Notes: a model not told the origin generated them from the sequence alone. A DNA stretch of 64,000 nt from CBDCRK01 sp965220955 (GCA_965220955.1 CBDCRK010000037.1:434001-498000), one strand, 5' to 3'; counted from the first letter of the stretch, positions 1 to 9,271 are shown. Numbers and translations: made by a program.

Positions 1-1
1 A

Positions 2-895
2 GCAGGCATGGTGTGGCGGGCGGCAGCAGCCATTGAGGCGGGGATGTGTGAAAATGTGCTCTGCGTTTTGGGGGATGTTTGGGATAGCAAGAGCATGGCT
101 CTATGTCCTCCACCGTTTCCCCGGGTGGAGGCTGAATTTGACGCTCCTTACGGGTTGATCGCCGCCAATCCCGGTTATGCGCTGGTTGCCCGTCGCCATA
201 TGCATGAGTTTGGTACTAAACCCGAGCAGCTTGCTAAGGTGGCTGTAGATCAGAGAAAGAATGCCTGCAAAAATCCTCTGGCAATCTTTGGCAATAAAGA
301 GATTACCGTTGATGACGTGCTCAACTCGCGCGTGATTGTCGATCCCCTGCACCTCTTAGAGATAGTGAGTCCTTGCTCGGGCGGGGGAGCATTTATTGTA
401 ACTAGCGCTAAGCAGGCCACGAACAGCCCCCATCCCCCGGTTTATCTATTAGGCTCGGGAGAGGCTGGTGGACACCAGAGCATCTCCCATGCTGAAAGCC
501 TCACCACTTCTCTGGTTAAAGCCGCAGCGGAAAGAGCCTTTAACATGGCTGAGGTCGAGCCCAAAGACATGGATTTTGTGCAGCCATATGACTGTTACAC
601 TATTACCGTGGTGGTCACGCTGGAGGATGCCGGGTTCTGCAAGAAGGGGGAGGGAGGAAGGTTTGTTGAAGAACATGACCTCACCTATCAAGGGGACTTT
701 CCCTGCAATACTCACGGCGGTCAGTTGTCCTTTGGGCAGCCGGGTCTGGCCGGCGGCATGAGTCATGTTATTGAGGGAGTCCGCCAGCTCATGGGACGAG
801 CCGGAGAGCACCAAGTGAAGAATGCCAAGCTTGGGTATGTAAACGGTAATGGTGGAATTATGGCCGAGCAGTGCAGCCTCATCCTAGGAAACTAG
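2..895 (+). CDS. Thiolase family protein, C-terminal part (5' end outside window)
   Basis: The frame is open to the left edge, so the gene starts before the window and only about the last 297 residues are seen. The sequence is that of the SCP-x/acetyl-CoA acetyltransferase-like thiolases: the N-terminal piece has the AAAAIEAGM helix seen after the first active-site region, and near residue 240 there is a CNTHGG motif followed by GQPGLAGGMSH, the conserved His loop of this family. Such proteins catalyse or resemble thiolytic cleavage of 3-ketoacyl-CoA in the cytoplasm. The nucleophilic Cys region is expected upstream and cannot be checked. A short reading frame with a good ribosome binding site follows 16 bases later and probably belonged to the same operon. 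Confidence 0.85.
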   Translation, partial: AGMVWRAAAAIEAGMCENVLCVLGDVWDSKSMALCPPPFPRVEAEFDAPYGLIAANPGYALVARRHMHEFGTKPEQLAKVAVDQRKNACKNPLAIFGNKEITVDDVLNSRVIVDPLHLLEIVSPCSGGGAFIVTSAKQATNSPHPPVYLLGSGEAGGHQSISHAESLTTSLVKAAAERAFNMAEVEPKDMDFVQPYDCYTITVVVTLEDAGFCKKGEGGRFVEEHDLTYQGDFPCNTHGGQLSFGQPGLAGGMSHVIEGVRQLMGRAGEHQVKNAKLGYVNGNGGIMAEQCSLILGN

Positions 896-911
896 GAAAG
901 GAGTAAAACTT

Positions 912-1019
912 ATGAGCACACGACCGGTCAATATTAAAAACATTGACGAGTTACCATATGTTTTGGGGCTAGAGATGGTCCGCAGAGGTCCTCTGCAGAA
1001 GGGTGTGCAAAGATGCTAG
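912..1019 (+). pseudogene. Truncated 35-codon reading frame after the thiolase gene
   Basis: An ATG at 912 lies behind a clear AGGAAAGGAG ribosome binding site and starts a 35-residue frame ending MVRRGPLQKGVQRC. The opening residues look like the N-terminus of a longer enzyme partner; the pattern MVRRGPLxKGV resembles the start of small cupin proteins, but this is a weak match from memory. The frame ends abruptly at 1019, shortly before the tRNA-fMet terminator, and nothing in any frame continues it. I read it as a gene remnant cut by deletion or rearrangement; a genuine small protein is possible but less likely. Confidence 0.45.
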
Positions 1020-1102
1020 AATAGTATCAGCACAAAATAAAACCCTATCTCTTGTACCCCACAGAGGTCAAGAACAAAGGCCAGATTACCAGCGCAGCCG
1101 AG

Positions 1103-1141
1103 AAAAAAAACCCCCGGAGCTGTGTATGCTCCGGGGGTTTT
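1103..1141 (-). terminator. Rho-independent terminator of tRNA-fMet
   Basis: Perfect 10-bp GC-rich inverted repeat (1111-1120 with 1128-1137, core CCCCCGGAGC) and a 7-base loop. On the minus strand it is followed by eight T residues (complement of 1103-1110). It starts about 10 bases after the tRNA 3' end and faces the correct way to end its transcript. Confidence 0.9.
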
Positions 1142-1146
1142 CCATA

Positions 1147-1220
<74 letters not shown>

Positions 1221-1241
1221 ACAACTTAGCGTCCGTATCTT

Positions 1242-1270
1242 TACTTACCGCCCGCAGGACACGAAGTCAA
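1242..1270 (-). promoter_or_regulatory. Possible promoter of tRNA-fMet
   Basis: On the minus strand a TTGACT box (complement of 1265-1270) is followed after 17 bases by a poor TAAGTA box, which would place the transcription start about 15 bases before the tRNA. The -35 box is good, the -10 box weak. Confidence 0.4.
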
Positions 1271-1368
1271 GGGAAGATAAAAAAGGCACCCATCAGAAGC
1301 GCCTGATACCATCGAATTTTTGGAAGCGGCTTGCCAAAACCCGTGGGCAAACTACTGGGATATAGCGG

Positions 1369-2253
1369 CTACATTTTCTCCGCAGGCTCTTTCACTTCCT
1401 TGGCAAACTTTTCCATTTGCCGCACAATATCATCCGCATCTGCTCCCCATACCCGCGGCATGAACATCATGCTCACCCCTACCTCCTGATACCGAAGTAC
1501 ATGATCGAGATCTACCGGCACTTTGCCAATAACATTAATAGTGATTTCTATATCGCTAAAGTTACGTTCAGCCTTGTCCGCCAGTTCTTTAAGAGTTGCA
1601 ACCTTAGGCTTCATCTCCTCCGGGGTGAGCCAGGCCGCATGCCAGCCGTTACCGACTTCCACTACCCGCCTGAGCGCGGGAAGGGTGTTGCCGCCAAACC
1701 AGATGGGAGGATGCGGCTTTTGTACAGGCTTAGGGGCAAACTTGAGGCCAGAAAAGTTAAAGAACTGACCATGGAATTCCGGGTCCTCTTTTGTCCAGCA
1801 GGCTTTCATTACCTCAAGGCACTCACGCGTGCGTGCGGCCCGTTCTTCAAGCCGCTGGCCAACAGCGCGAAACTCCTCGTCAAGCCAACCTACTCCCACA
1901 CCAAAAATAAAGCGACCCTGAGAGAGCACGTCAAGCGTGGATACAACCTTGGCAGTCAGAACCGGCTCACGGTAGGGCACAATGAGAACGCTTGAACCCA
2001 GCCGGATGCGACGAGTAACCGCGGCCACATAAGAGAGAGTAGTCAAGCATTCCAGAAAGGGGACGCCGGGATCAATGGGGAGACTGCCATCAGGAGAATA
2101 AGGATAACGGGAACTCATCTGGGTAGAAAAAACAATGTGGTCACTAAGCCACAGAGAGTGAAACCCTATCTCCTCTGCCCTAACCGCCACGCGGGCAAGT
2201 TTCTCACCCTCAATCATGCTTCCTGTACCAACCAGGTGTACACCAAACTGCAT
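1369..2253 (-). CDS. LLM class F420-dependent oxidoreductase (TIGR03619-like)
   Basis: A 294-residue luciferase-like monooxygenase-fold protein. The N-terminus MQFGVHLVGTGS leads into the conserved AEEIGFHSLWLSDHIVF strand-helix, followed by RIRLGSSVLIVPYREPV and the GVGVGWLDEEF loop that binds the flavin or F420 cofactor. Length and motifs fit the TIGR03619 group of F420-dependent oxidoreductases. It is the last gene of a leftward cluster (crotonase, methyltransferase, amidohydrolase, this gene), 25 bases after the amidohydrolase, so they are probably cotranscribed. The substrate is unknown; cofactor choice (F420 or FMN) is inferred from family resemblance only. Confidence 0.85.
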   Translation of the reverse strand: MQFGVHLVGTGSMIEGEKLARVAVRAEEIGFHSLWLSDHIVFSTQMSSRYPYSPDGSLPIDPGVPFLECLTTLSYVAAVTRRIRLGSSVLIVPYREPVLTAKVVSTLDVLSQGRFIFGVGVGWLDEEFRAVGQRLEERAARTRECLEVMKACWTKEDPEFHGQFFNFSGLKFAPKPVQKPHPPIWFGGNTLPALRRVVEVGNGWHAAWLTPEEMKPKVATLKELADKAERNFSDIEITINVIGKVPVDLDHVLRYQEVGVSMMFMPRVWGADADDIVRQMEKFAKEVKEPAEKM

Positions 2254-2278
2254 CGCTTCCTCCTTGTTTTCTTCCTGT

Positions 2279-3244
2279 TTATAGGTTGAGCATCCGCTCT
2301 GCGTTCTTACTGTAGATCTTTTCCCGCTCCACCGCAGAGAGATCTAGGCCCTCAAGGAACTCATTAGTCCAGTCCATAAATTTGCTGTCCATCATAAAAT
2401 AGTCGGTGCCATAGACAATGTGGTCGATGCCCACCAGTTCTCGGGTACACTCAAACGCCGGGCGGTGCCAGCCCAGTGCAGTATCAACATACAATTTCTT
2501 CATATACTGACTCGGCCGGCGAGGGATCTGCCGGTATTTGTCAGGGAAGACCGGCACGTCAAACCCCAGGTCAATGCGACGGGCCAGATAGGCGAGCGTG
2601 CCACCAAGATGAGAGAGAATCAGAACAATATCAGGAAACCGCTCAAAGAGCCCGCTATAGATGAGCTTGGTAGTAGAGAGGGTGGTCTCGAAAGGAAAGG
2701 CAAGTAGCGGGGGCATCTCATCATCCTGGTAATTCGGGGGCGTGGCAGGGTGCATGAAGACCGGAACTTGACGCCGGTTCACCTCCTCCCAGAAGGGCAA
2801 AAAGTCGGGGGTATGAAGGTATCTGCCGCCAACGTTTGAGGTAATAAGCACTCCGGTAAAGCCCAGCCCGTCCAGGGCGCGGGATAGCTCTTTAAGAGCC
2901 GCGTCCATATTATTAAACGGAATGTTGGCAAAGGCCTTGAACCGGCCCGGGTCCCGTTTACAGGACTGAGCCAGCGCATCATTGACCATACAGCACAACT
3001 CCGGGCTGTGCTCGTCCACCCGGATGTACATAGAGGGGTTGGAAAGGATTTCAATGTCCACCCCAGCCTTATCGATGTCCACAAGCCGCTGACCATGATC
3101 CCAGGCAGGCAGAGGAGTATTGGCCCATACGGCATAGAGCCTTCCTTGGGGATCTTCTTTGAGCTCAATTTCGTCAGGGTAGTACTTTTTCAGTGTCTGA
3201 AAGTATTCGGCAGGAAAAGCATGGCAGTGGAAGTCAATCTTCAT
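2279..3244 (-). CDS. Amidohydrolase family protein (ACMSD-like)
   Basis: A 321-residue metal-dependent TIM-barrel hydrolase or decarboxylase. The chosen start gives the N-terminus MKIDFHCHAFPAEYF with the metal-binding HxH at residues 6-8; it lies behind a strong AGGAGGAG ribosome binding site, whereas a frame opening further upstream has none. Other family marks are FMHPATPP, LSHLGGT (metal His) and the C-terminal YGTDYFM with the catalytic Asp. This is the amidohydrolase-2 family that includes aminocarboxymuconate-semialdehyde decarboxylase and resorcylate decarboxylases. The start overlaps the end of the upstream methyltransferase by 11 bases, which indicates translational coupling. The substrate is unknown; a decarboxylase acting on an aromatic or muconate-like acid is one plausible role. 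Confidence 0.85.
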   Translation of the reverse strand: MKIDFHCHAFPAEYFQTLKKYYPDEIELKEDPQGRLYAVWANTPLPAWDHGQRLVDIDKAGVDIEILSNPSMYIRVDEHSPELCCMVNDALAQSCKRDPGRFKAFANIPFNNMDAALKELSRALDGLGFTGVLITSNVGGRYLHTPDFLPFWEEVNRRQVPVFMHPATPPNYQDDEMPPLLAFPFETTLSTTKLIYSGLFERFPDIVLILSHLGGTLAYLARRIDLGFDVPVFPDKYRQIPRRPSQYMKKLYVDTALGWHRPAFECTRELVGIDHIVYGTDYFMMDSKFMDWTNEFLEGLDLSAVEREKIYSKNAERMLNL

Positions 3245-3740
3245 GTCGCTCCTCCTTTCTTCTCCATCTAGGCAACCATGGGGGAACCGCCTTTTTATAT
3301 GCGAGGTATTCCTCTCCAAAGCGCTTTTCTAGGCCATTTTCTTCAACATAGGCAACAAAGATGCGCACCAGGACAACCAGGAGCAGTCCATAGAGAAAGA
3401 CGCTAGGGGAATAAAACCACATGGCCTCACCAAAGATCATGGCAAAGAGGCCCACCATCATAGGGTTGCGGACATATTGGTAAGGACCCGCCAGAACAAA
3501 CTTCTTGGGCGCGTCAAACGGAGCCGGCGTTCCCTCTCCGCGCCTAACCAGATAGTAGGCGGCAGCAAAAACGAGCGCCGCACCCAAAACAAAAAGTCCA
3601 ATACCGCTATATTTGAGGAAGGGAACAAGAAAAAGCGAAATGCTCTCATCAAGCTGTAGCACCTGGAAGTAGGGAAGATAGACAACCAGGAGACCAAGAA
3701 AGAAGGTACCATAGAGAACGGTTCGGACTTTTGCTGACAT
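3234..3740 (-). CDS. Isoprenylcysteine carboxyl methyltransferase-like membrane protein
   Basis: A 168-residue integral membrane protein with about four hydrophobic segments. It has the ICMT/phosphatidylethanolamine methyltransferase C-terminal signature: GPYQYVRNPMMVG, then EENGLEKRFGEEYLAYKKAVPPWLP, which forms the SAM-binding region in this family. Bacterial members methylate unknown small or lipid substrates at the inner membrane. It starts two bases before the end of the upstream crotonase region and overlaps the downstream amidohydrolase, so it sits inside an operon. Why a membrane methyltransferase is placed in a CoA-ester gene group is not clear from sequence. Confidence 0.8.
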   Translation of the reverse strand: MSAKVRTVLYGTFFLGLLVVYLPYFQVLQLDESISLFLVPFLKYSGIGLFVLGAALVFAAAYYLVRRGEGTPAPFDAPKKFVLAGPYQYVRNPMMVGLFAMIFGEAMWFYSPSVFLYGLLLVVLVRIFVAYVEENGLEKRFGEEYLAYKKAVPPWLPRWRRKEERHED

Positions 3741-3742
3741 GT

Positions 3743-4519
3743 TTACTCTCCACGAAAGGCCGGTTTCCGCTTTTCCAGCATGGCCTGGACTCCCTCCCGG
3801 GCGTCAGCACTCTTACGCGCATGGTTGGCCATCTCATGCAAATCTTGGTACTCAATCTTTTCCCGCAGAGAAATCGCCCTCAGGATGGTGGCCTTCATCC
3901 CGGCTAGAGACAGCGGTGCATTATCCGCAATGGTCCGTGCCAGGTCATAGGTCGCCTTCTCCAGTTCAGCCAAGGGCACCATCTGATGAACCATTCCGAT
4001 CTCATACGCCCGTTTGGCATCCACCGGATGACCGGTGAAGAGCATTTGTTTGGTAAAAGCCGGGCCAATAATTTCGACCAGCTTGTGACCGAGCGGAAAG
4101 GGAACAATCAAACCCAAGCGTGCGAGCGGCATGCCAAAGCGGGCTACGTCTGCGGCTACCCGCAGGTCACAGTGGAGTGCCAACTCGCATCCACCGGCGA
4201 GAGCATCGCCATTGACCATGGCAATAGTGGGGTGACGCGATTGCTCAATCTGATGAAATATCTGGGTGACTCCAGTCTCCGGGTCACCGCCCTCTGGCCC
4301 TTGTCGCTGGCTCATCTCCCTCAGGTCAAGCCCCGAGCAAAACGCCTTGCCCTCACCGCGGATAACAACAACCCGCACATCCTTGTTCTCTTCCAACTGG
4401 TTAAAGAACGATACCAGTCCCTCCAATAGAGCCATGTTCATGGCATTACGCTTCTCTGGGCGGTTGAGGGTTACAGTAGCAATGCCGTCTTGAATGGAAC
4501 AAAGGATTTCTTGTGCCAT
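3743..4519 (-). CDS. Enoyl-CoA hydratase/isomerase (crotonase) family protein
   Basis: A 258-residue crotonase. The start MAQEILCSIQDG lies behind a GGAGAA ribosome binding site; the frame stays open upstream but that part crosses a repeat element. Both oxyanion-hole segments are present: GEGKAFCSGLDLREM near residue 60 and VNGDALAGGCELALHCDLRVA near 105. The position that is often the first catalytic Glu falls in FGMPLARLGL, where no Glu is seen, so the exact reaction (hydratase, isomerase or hydrolase) is open. It is the first gene of the leftward four-gene cluster ending at the LLM oxidoreductase. Confidence 0.85.
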   Translation of the reverse strand: MAQEILCSIQDGIATVTLNRPEKRNAMNMALLEGLVSFFNQLEENKDVRVVVIRGEGKAFCSGLDLREMSQRQGPEGGDPETGVTQIFHQIEQSRHPTIAMVNGDALAGGCELALHCDLRVAADVARFGMPLARLGLIVPFPLGHKLVEIIGPAFTKQMLFTGHPVDAKRAYEIGMVHQMVPLAELEKATYDLARTIADNAPLSLAGMKATILRAISLREKIEYQDLHEMANHARKSADAREGVQAMLEKRKPAFRGE

Positions 4520-4553
4520 GAATTTCTCCTTATTCTTTTGCGATCTTTGCAGT

Positions 4554-4587
4554 CTTGCCCTGAGCAAAGCCGAAGGGTCGAAGGGGC
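4554..4587. repeat. REP-like palindrome, CTGAGC/GTCGAAGG family
   Basis: The sequence CCCTGAGCAAAGCCGAAGGG followed by TCGAAGGGG belongs to the same family as the repeats at 46.7 and 47.2-47.4 kb (TTCGAC...CTCAGGGCGAACGG). It lies just upstream of the crotonase gene. Confidence 0.7.
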
Positions 4588-4640
4588 AGACCTTTGTCCG
4601 GCTAAATCGAACCATGTGACATTGGCACACTTTCTTTCTT

Positions 4641-4690
4641 GTGTCATTCCTGCGAAGCTTGCCCCCAAGAAATCGGGGGGCGGGAATCTA
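4641..4690. repeat. Intergenic palindrome, GTCATTCCTGCG...CGGGAATC type
   Basis: Begins GTGTCATTCCTGCG and ends GGGCGGGAATCTA, the two ends of a short intergenic repeat common in many genomes. The inner part forms a CCCCC/GGGGGG hairpin. Only one copy was seen here. Confidence 0.55.
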
Positions 4691-4720
4691 TCATCCCGCC
4701 GCATGTAAGGTTGACTCGCA

Positions 4721-4924
4721 CTAGCTGGAAAAGACCTTCCACAGCACAGCAACGGTCATTGCCAGGTTGAAGCCAACCATCCATTTCAAGAGGGCCAGGT
4801 CGCCCTCGATCCGCGCAAAGCGGTTTTCATAGCTCGCAATCGCCTCGGCCGCCTTGCGCGATTTTTCCTCGCTGGCTCCCGCCTCTTTGAGGGCATCATA
4901 GACCTCTGAAATCATTGTGCTCAA
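4721..4924 (-). CDS. Small coiled-coil membrane protein
   Basis: A 67-residue protein: residues 5-45 are charged and helical (EVYDALKEAGASEEKSRKAAEAI, then RFARIEGDLALLKW), followed by one hydrophobic segment at about 48-65. This layout is that of small coiled-coil membrane-anchored proteins of the DUF1640 type, whose role is unknown. It stands alone between the crotonase group and the CoA-transferase gene, on the same strand as both. Start may be Met1 or Met4. Confidence 0.65.
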   Translation of the reverse strand: MSTMISEVYDALKEAGASEEKSRKAAEAIASYENRFARIEGDLALLKWMVGFNLAMTVAVLWKVFSS

Positions 4925-5025
4925 GGCTTGCCTCCAGTCTGACTTTTGCGGCCTTCTTTATCTTCCGACAAGACCGATGAGAGTCAAATCCAACAAGGCC
5001 CAATTCAGTTCAGTCCTTGCTTTAG

Positions 5026-6258
5026 TCACAAGCTCTCTGCCAGCTCATCTCGGAAATCTGGATGGGTAATGGCAATGAGGGCTTCGGCTCGTGCCCTAAG
5101 ATCTTTGCCCTTTAAACGGGCGGCCCCGTATTCAGTAATGACATAGTCCGTACAAAAACGTGGGGTGGTCACCATGGCTCCCGGAGCTAAACGGGCAACA
5201 ATCTTTGAGTGTTTACCATCTTCGGTTGTGGAGGGTAAGGCAATGATTGAGACCCCACCCTCAGAGAGGGCTGCTGCCTCAACATAGTCGAGGCTCCCGC
5301 CCACACCACTAATCTGAATGGGGCCAATGGTTTCTCCGTTGCTCTGCCCGTGCAGATCAATTTCCACTGCCGAGTTAATAGAAATAAACTTGGGCAGCTT
5401 GGCCAGAATCAAGATGTTGTGCGTTATGCGCGATGTATGCATTTCCACAATAGGCGTACGGCCGCAAAAATCATACAGCTCCTGGTCGCCAGCTAACTCA
5501 CCGGTGACAATCTTGGGGGTATGACGGACTTTGTCAACAAAGCTGATCAGCCCCTGGGAGAGCATGCCAGTGTGAAAGTTGATCCCGGATTTCTCTGCCA
5601 GGCGGTATAGTACCCTATCTGGTACAGAACCTACGCCGAGTTGCACCCAGGCACCATCGGGGATGAGGTCGAGGACGTATTCCGTAATCTTCTCATCTCG
5701 CTCGGTCTGGTGAGGGGTGTGGTATACACCCAGGGGCGTGGATGACTCCACAGCCAGGTCAATCTTGTCCGCCGGAAAGCGGCTGTTGCCTGCAGTTGCT
5801 GGCATATGGGGGTTGATCTCGGCAATAACCAGCTTGGCACTATTAATAAAGTCCTGATACAGGCTCACCGAGATACCCAGGCTTACATAGCCGTCTTGGT
5901 CAGGAGGGGAGACCTGGGTGATTACAACATCCGGCTGCACCAACCCATCCTTGCTAACAACCTTGACAATCTCGCTAAAGCGCAGGGGCAAAAACCCCAC
6001 CTTTTTCTCTTGGAATAGCTTGCGGATGCGCGGGGCGGCCTGCCAGGTGACGTACTGAAAGTTTGTTCCCAGACCTTTACGGAGGAAAGAATACTCTCCA
6101 AACTGCAAACCGGAATAAACGGTCAGGTTGTGGAACCTCTCCACCTGTTCAGTAAAGGCATCGTAGAGGACCGTGGGCTCGACACAGCTGTGGGGAAAAA
6201 TAACCTTGCTGCCGTCCGGAATAGCGGCAATAGCCTCAGTAGGTTTAACGATTTTCAT
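5026..6258 (-). CDS. Acetyl-CoA hydrolase/transferase family protein (4-hydroxybutyrate CoA-transferase-like)
   Basis: A 410-residue CoA-transferase with both family halves: the N-terminal part includes VITQVSPPDQDGYVSLGISV, the C-terminal part (from about residue 270) includes the glycine-rich GVGGSLDYVEAA, then STTEDGKHSKIVARL and FCTDYVITEYGAARLKGKDLRARAEALI, the usual end of the acetyl-CoA hydrolase C-terminal domain. Such enzymes move CoA between carboxylic acids in the cytosol. It is divergent from the FAD/4Fe-4S dehydrogenase gene at 6374. A second, only distantly similar CoA-transferase lies at 35 kb. Confidence 0.88.
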   Translation of the reverse strand: MKIVKPTEAIAAIPDGSKVIFPHSCVEPTVLYDAFTEQVERFHNLTVYSGLQFGEYSFLRKGLGTNFQYVTWQAAPRIRKLFQEKKVGFLPLRFSEIVKVVSKDGLVQPDVVITQVSPPDQDGYVSLGISVSLYQDFINSAKLVIAEINPHMPATAGNSRFPADKIDLAVESSTPLGVYHTPHQTERDEKITEYVLDLIPDGAWVQLGVGSVPDRVLYRLAEKSGINFHTGMLSQGLISFVDKVRHTPKIVTGELAGDQELYDFCGRTPIVEMHTSRITHNILILAKLPKFISINSAVEIDLHGQSNGETIGPIQISGVGGSLDYVEAAALSEGGVSIIALPSTTEDGKHSKIVARLAPGAMVTTPRFCTDYVITEYGAARLKGKDLRARAEALIAITHPDFRDELAESL

Positions 6259-6373
6259 AACAATTTCCTCGCTTGTGCTTCCTATACCATTCTCAGATAC
6301 AAGAGGCCAGCGATTGACTTCCTATAGAGTCTAGGGTCTTATTGAAACCTATAAATCATGGAGAAAAACAAAT

Positions 6374-9271
6374 ATGGTCACACTTTATGAAGATCTTAAG
6401 CGTCATATTGCCGGCGAGGTACGCTTTGACCCCTATACCAGAGCCCTCTACAGCACCGATGCCAGTATCTATGAGATTGAGCCCCTTGGGGTGGTCATCC
6501 CCAGACACGCACAGGATGTGGTGCGGGCTGTACAAATCGCCAACGATCACAAGGCTCCGGTCTTGCCGCGAGGTGGAGGCACAAGCCTGGCCGGGCAAAC
6601 GGTAGGTAAGGCCGTTGTCCTTGACTTCTCCAAGTATATGAATCGGATAACGGAAACCAACACTGACGAAGGATGGGTACGGGTAGAGCCTGGAGTGGTG
6701 CAAGATGAGCTGAACGCTCACCTGCGACCTCTGGGCTTTCTCTTTGGCCCGGATACTGCCACCAGCAACCGGGCCACCTTGGGGGGCATGGTGGGTAATA
6801 ACTCTGCCGGCGCTCGCTCGATTGTCTATGGCAAGACCATAGATCATGTCATAGAGGTTTCGGCTGTTCTCTCTGATGGTACTGAGGTGAGCTTTGGATC
6901 GCTCGGTGAAGGTGAGCTGGCAAGCAAACAAAAGCTCCCCGGGCTGGAAGGACAGATTTACTGGACCATCAACACGGTCGCAGAGAAAAACAGAGAGGAA
7001 ATCCTTCGGCGCTACCCCAAGCTCATGCGTCGGGTGAGCGGCTACAATCTGGACGAGTTTGTCAAACCTGTCCTGGGCCCCGTCGAAGGAGAACAACCGT
7101 TTAACCTGTTTAACCTAGCTAAACTCGTTGTTGGCTCTGAGGGCACGCTGGCTATTGTTACCGAGGCCAAGGTGAAAATCATGCCCCAACCAAAGACGCG
7201 GGCAGTAATGGTCACGCACTTCCACAATCTTATTGAGGCCATGACGGCCACACAGGCAATTTTGCCCTGCGGTCCGTCCGCGGTTGAGCTAATTGATAAA
7301 ACCATTCTTAATCTGGCCAAAGGTACGCTTGAGTTCGGACGGCTCTCCGGTTTTATCCAGGGAGAACCTGAAGCAATCCTTATCACTGAGTTCTACGGTG
7401 AATCTTCCCAAGACCTCAAGCAAAAGATGGACCATCTTGACGAGTGCCTGCGTCAGGAAAAATTTGGCTATGCGCTAGTGCCCGCGTTTGATCCCGCTGA
7501 GCAGGCCAATATTTGGAAGCTGCGTAAGGCGGGGTTAGGCTTGTTGTTAAGCATCAAGGGCGACAAGAAGCCCATTGCTTTTGTTGAAGATACTGCCGTC
7601 TCTCCAGAAAAACTTCCTGAGTTCTTGGCCAGGTTCAACCAGATTATTGATAAACACCACACCAGCTCTGGCTTTTATGGCCACTGCAGCGTGGGTTGTC
7701 TACACATTCGTCCTCTACTTAATTTGAAGGAGCCCATGGAAATTAAGAAAATGCGCGTTATGGCCGAAGAGATCTGTGACCTGGTGCTGGAGTTTGAGGG
7801 GGCGCTTAGCGGCGAGCACGGCGACGGCTTAGCCAGAAGCCTATGGAACAAGAAACTCTTTGGTCCTACTCTTTACAGTGCCTTCCAGGAGGTCAAAGCT
7901 GCTTTTGATCCCCAAGGATTGATGAATCCGGGCAAGATTGTTGGGGCTCCGGATATGGTAGAGAACCTGCGGTATGGTCCCTACTATCGGACCCAAGAGA
8001 TCCCAACTCACTTGAGTTTTGCCAAGGAAGGCGGGCTAGCCGCAGCCGCGGAGCAGTGCAGCGGCGTAGGCGCCTGCCGGAAAAAGCTGGACGGAACCAT
8101 GTGTCCCTCTTACATGGTAACGCTTGAAGAAGAACACTCGACCCGCGGACGGGCTAACGCGCTGCGTATGGTCTTCTCCGGCAGGCTGCAAACAGAGGCG
8201 CTGACCAGTCACAGGTTGCGCGAAGTTCTAGACCTCTGCCTGGAGTGCAAAGGGTGCAAAGCCGAGTGTCCTGCGGGCGTGGACATGGCTAAGATAAAAT
8301 ACGAAATTCTGGCCCACTACCACAAGGAGCACGGCTTTCCCCTGCGGGCCAGACTCTTTGCCAACATCGAAACGCTTAACCGTCTAGGGTGCCTGCTGGC
8401 ACCGCTGTCGAATTGGCTCACGGAAACGCCGCCGCTACGCTGGCTTTTGCAACGTTTCTGCGGCATTGACCAACGCCGGGTCTTCCCGTCTTTTGCTCGC
8501 CCGACCTTCCCAGCGTGGTTTCAGAAACGCGGGTCTCCAGCAAACGGCAGCCGGGGAAAAGTTGTGCTTTTTAATGACACCTTTATGAACTACAACTATC
8601 CTGAGGTTGGCCAAGCGGTTGTGACTCTCCTGGAGCACGCGGGTTTTCAGGTCATTCTGCCCAACAAAAAGTGCTGCGGGCGACCCATGATCTCCAAGGG
8701 AATGTTGACTACAGCCAAGGAGCATGCCCGCTACAATGTGGCCCAGCTAGCCGCGCAGGTGGAGCAGGGAGCGGTCATTGTTGGTTGCGAACCCAGCTGT
8801 CTACTTACGCTGCGTGACGAGTATCCCGACTTACTGGAAGACAAACAGGCTCAATTAGTTGCGCAGAACAGCTACCTCATAGAAGAATTCCTCTCCATGC
8901 TGGCCGAGCGCGGAGAGTTAGATCTGTCATTCCGCGAGACCTCCCAAGAGGTTCTCTTCCACGGTCATTGCCACCAGAAAGCCCTGGTTGGCACCAGGCC
9001 CTCACTACAAGCTCTCCAATTGGTTCCCGGCCTACAGGTAAAAGAGGTAGACTCCGGCTGCTGCGGAATGGCAGGGGCCTTTGGTTATGAGACCGAACAC
9101 TACGATCTCTCGCTAGCCATAGGCGAGCGCCAGCTTTTTCAAGAGGTACGGGCACAAGCACCGCAGGCAGAAGTTGTGGTTGCTGGCGTATCCTGCCGGC
9201 AGCAAATTGAGCATGGCACCGGCCGACATCCCAAACACTTGGTCGAGGTACTTGCCCAGGCACTCTGCTGA
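6374..9271 (+). CDS. FAD-linked oxidase fused to 4Fe-4S/CCG domains (D-lactate/glycolate dehydrogenase type)
   Basis: A 965-residue fused flavoprotein. The N-terminal half is a PCMH FAD-binding domain (VLPRGGGTSLAGQTVG near residue 60, NNSAGARSIVYGKT near 140) plus FAD-oxidase C domain ending GEHGDGLARS and FDPQGLMNPGKI. The second half has two 4Fe-4S clusters (CSGVGACRK...CPSYM at about 557-577; CLECKGCKAECPAG near 620) and two CCG motifs (KKCCGRPM, SGCCGMAGAFG) as in GlcF/LutA proteins. The family oxidises D-lactate, glycolate or D-2-hydroxyacids and passes electrons to the quinone pool or a cytochrome. All listed cofactor motifs are intact. The gene stands alone and is divergent from the CoA-transferase gene. 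Confidence 0.92.
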   Translation: MVTLYEDLKRHIAGEVRFDPYTRALYSTDASIYEIEPLGVVIPRHAQDVVRAVQIANDHKAPVLPRGGGTSLAGQTVGKAVVLDFSKYMNRITETNTDEGWVRVEPGVVQDELNAHLRPLGFLFGPDTATSNRATLGGMVGNNSAGARSIVYGKTIDHVIEVSAVLSDGTEVSFGSLGEGELASKQKLPGLEGQIYWTINTVAEKNREEILRRYPKLMRRVSGYNLDEFVKPVLGPVEGEQPFNLFNLAKLVVGSEGTLAIVTEAKVKIMPQPKTRAVMVTHFHNLIEAMTATQAILPCGPSAVELIDKTILNLAKGTLEFGRLSGFIQGEPEAILITEFYGESSQDLKQKMDHLDECLRQEKFGYALVPAFDPAEQANIWKLRKAGLGLLLSIKGDKKPIAFVEDTAVSPEKLPEFLARFNQIIDKHHTSSGFYGHCSVGCLHIRPLLNLKEPMEIKKMRVMAEEICDLVLEFEGALSGEHGDGLARSLWNKKLFGPTLYSAFQEVKAAFDPQGLMNPGKIVGAPDMVENLRYGPYYRTQEIPTHLSFAKEGGLAAAAEQCSGVGACRKKLDGTMCPSYMVTLEEEHSTRGRANALRMVFSGRLQTEALTSHRLREVLDLCLECKGCKAECPAGVDMAKIKYEILAHYHKEHGFPLRARLFANIETLNRLGCLLAPLSNWLTETPPLRWLLQRFCGIDQRRVFPSFARPTFPAWFQKRGSPANGSRGKVVLFNDTFMNYNYPEVGQAVVTLLEHAGFQVILPNKKCCGRPMISKGMLTTAKEHARYNVAQLAAQVEQGAVIVGCEPSCLLTLRDEYPDLLEDKQAQLVAQNSYLIEEFLSMLAERGELDLSFRETSQEVLFHGHCHQKALVGTRPSLQALQLVPGLQVKEVDSGCCGMAGAFGYETEHYDLSLAIGERQLFQEVRAQAPQAEVVVAGVSCRQQIEHGTGRHPKHLVEVLAQALC

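Noticed and set aside
4490..4720. Small frames on both strands between crotonase and the membrane protein gene
   Set aside because: Their peptides (for example PEQSRRVEG) are translations of the REP-like palindromes.
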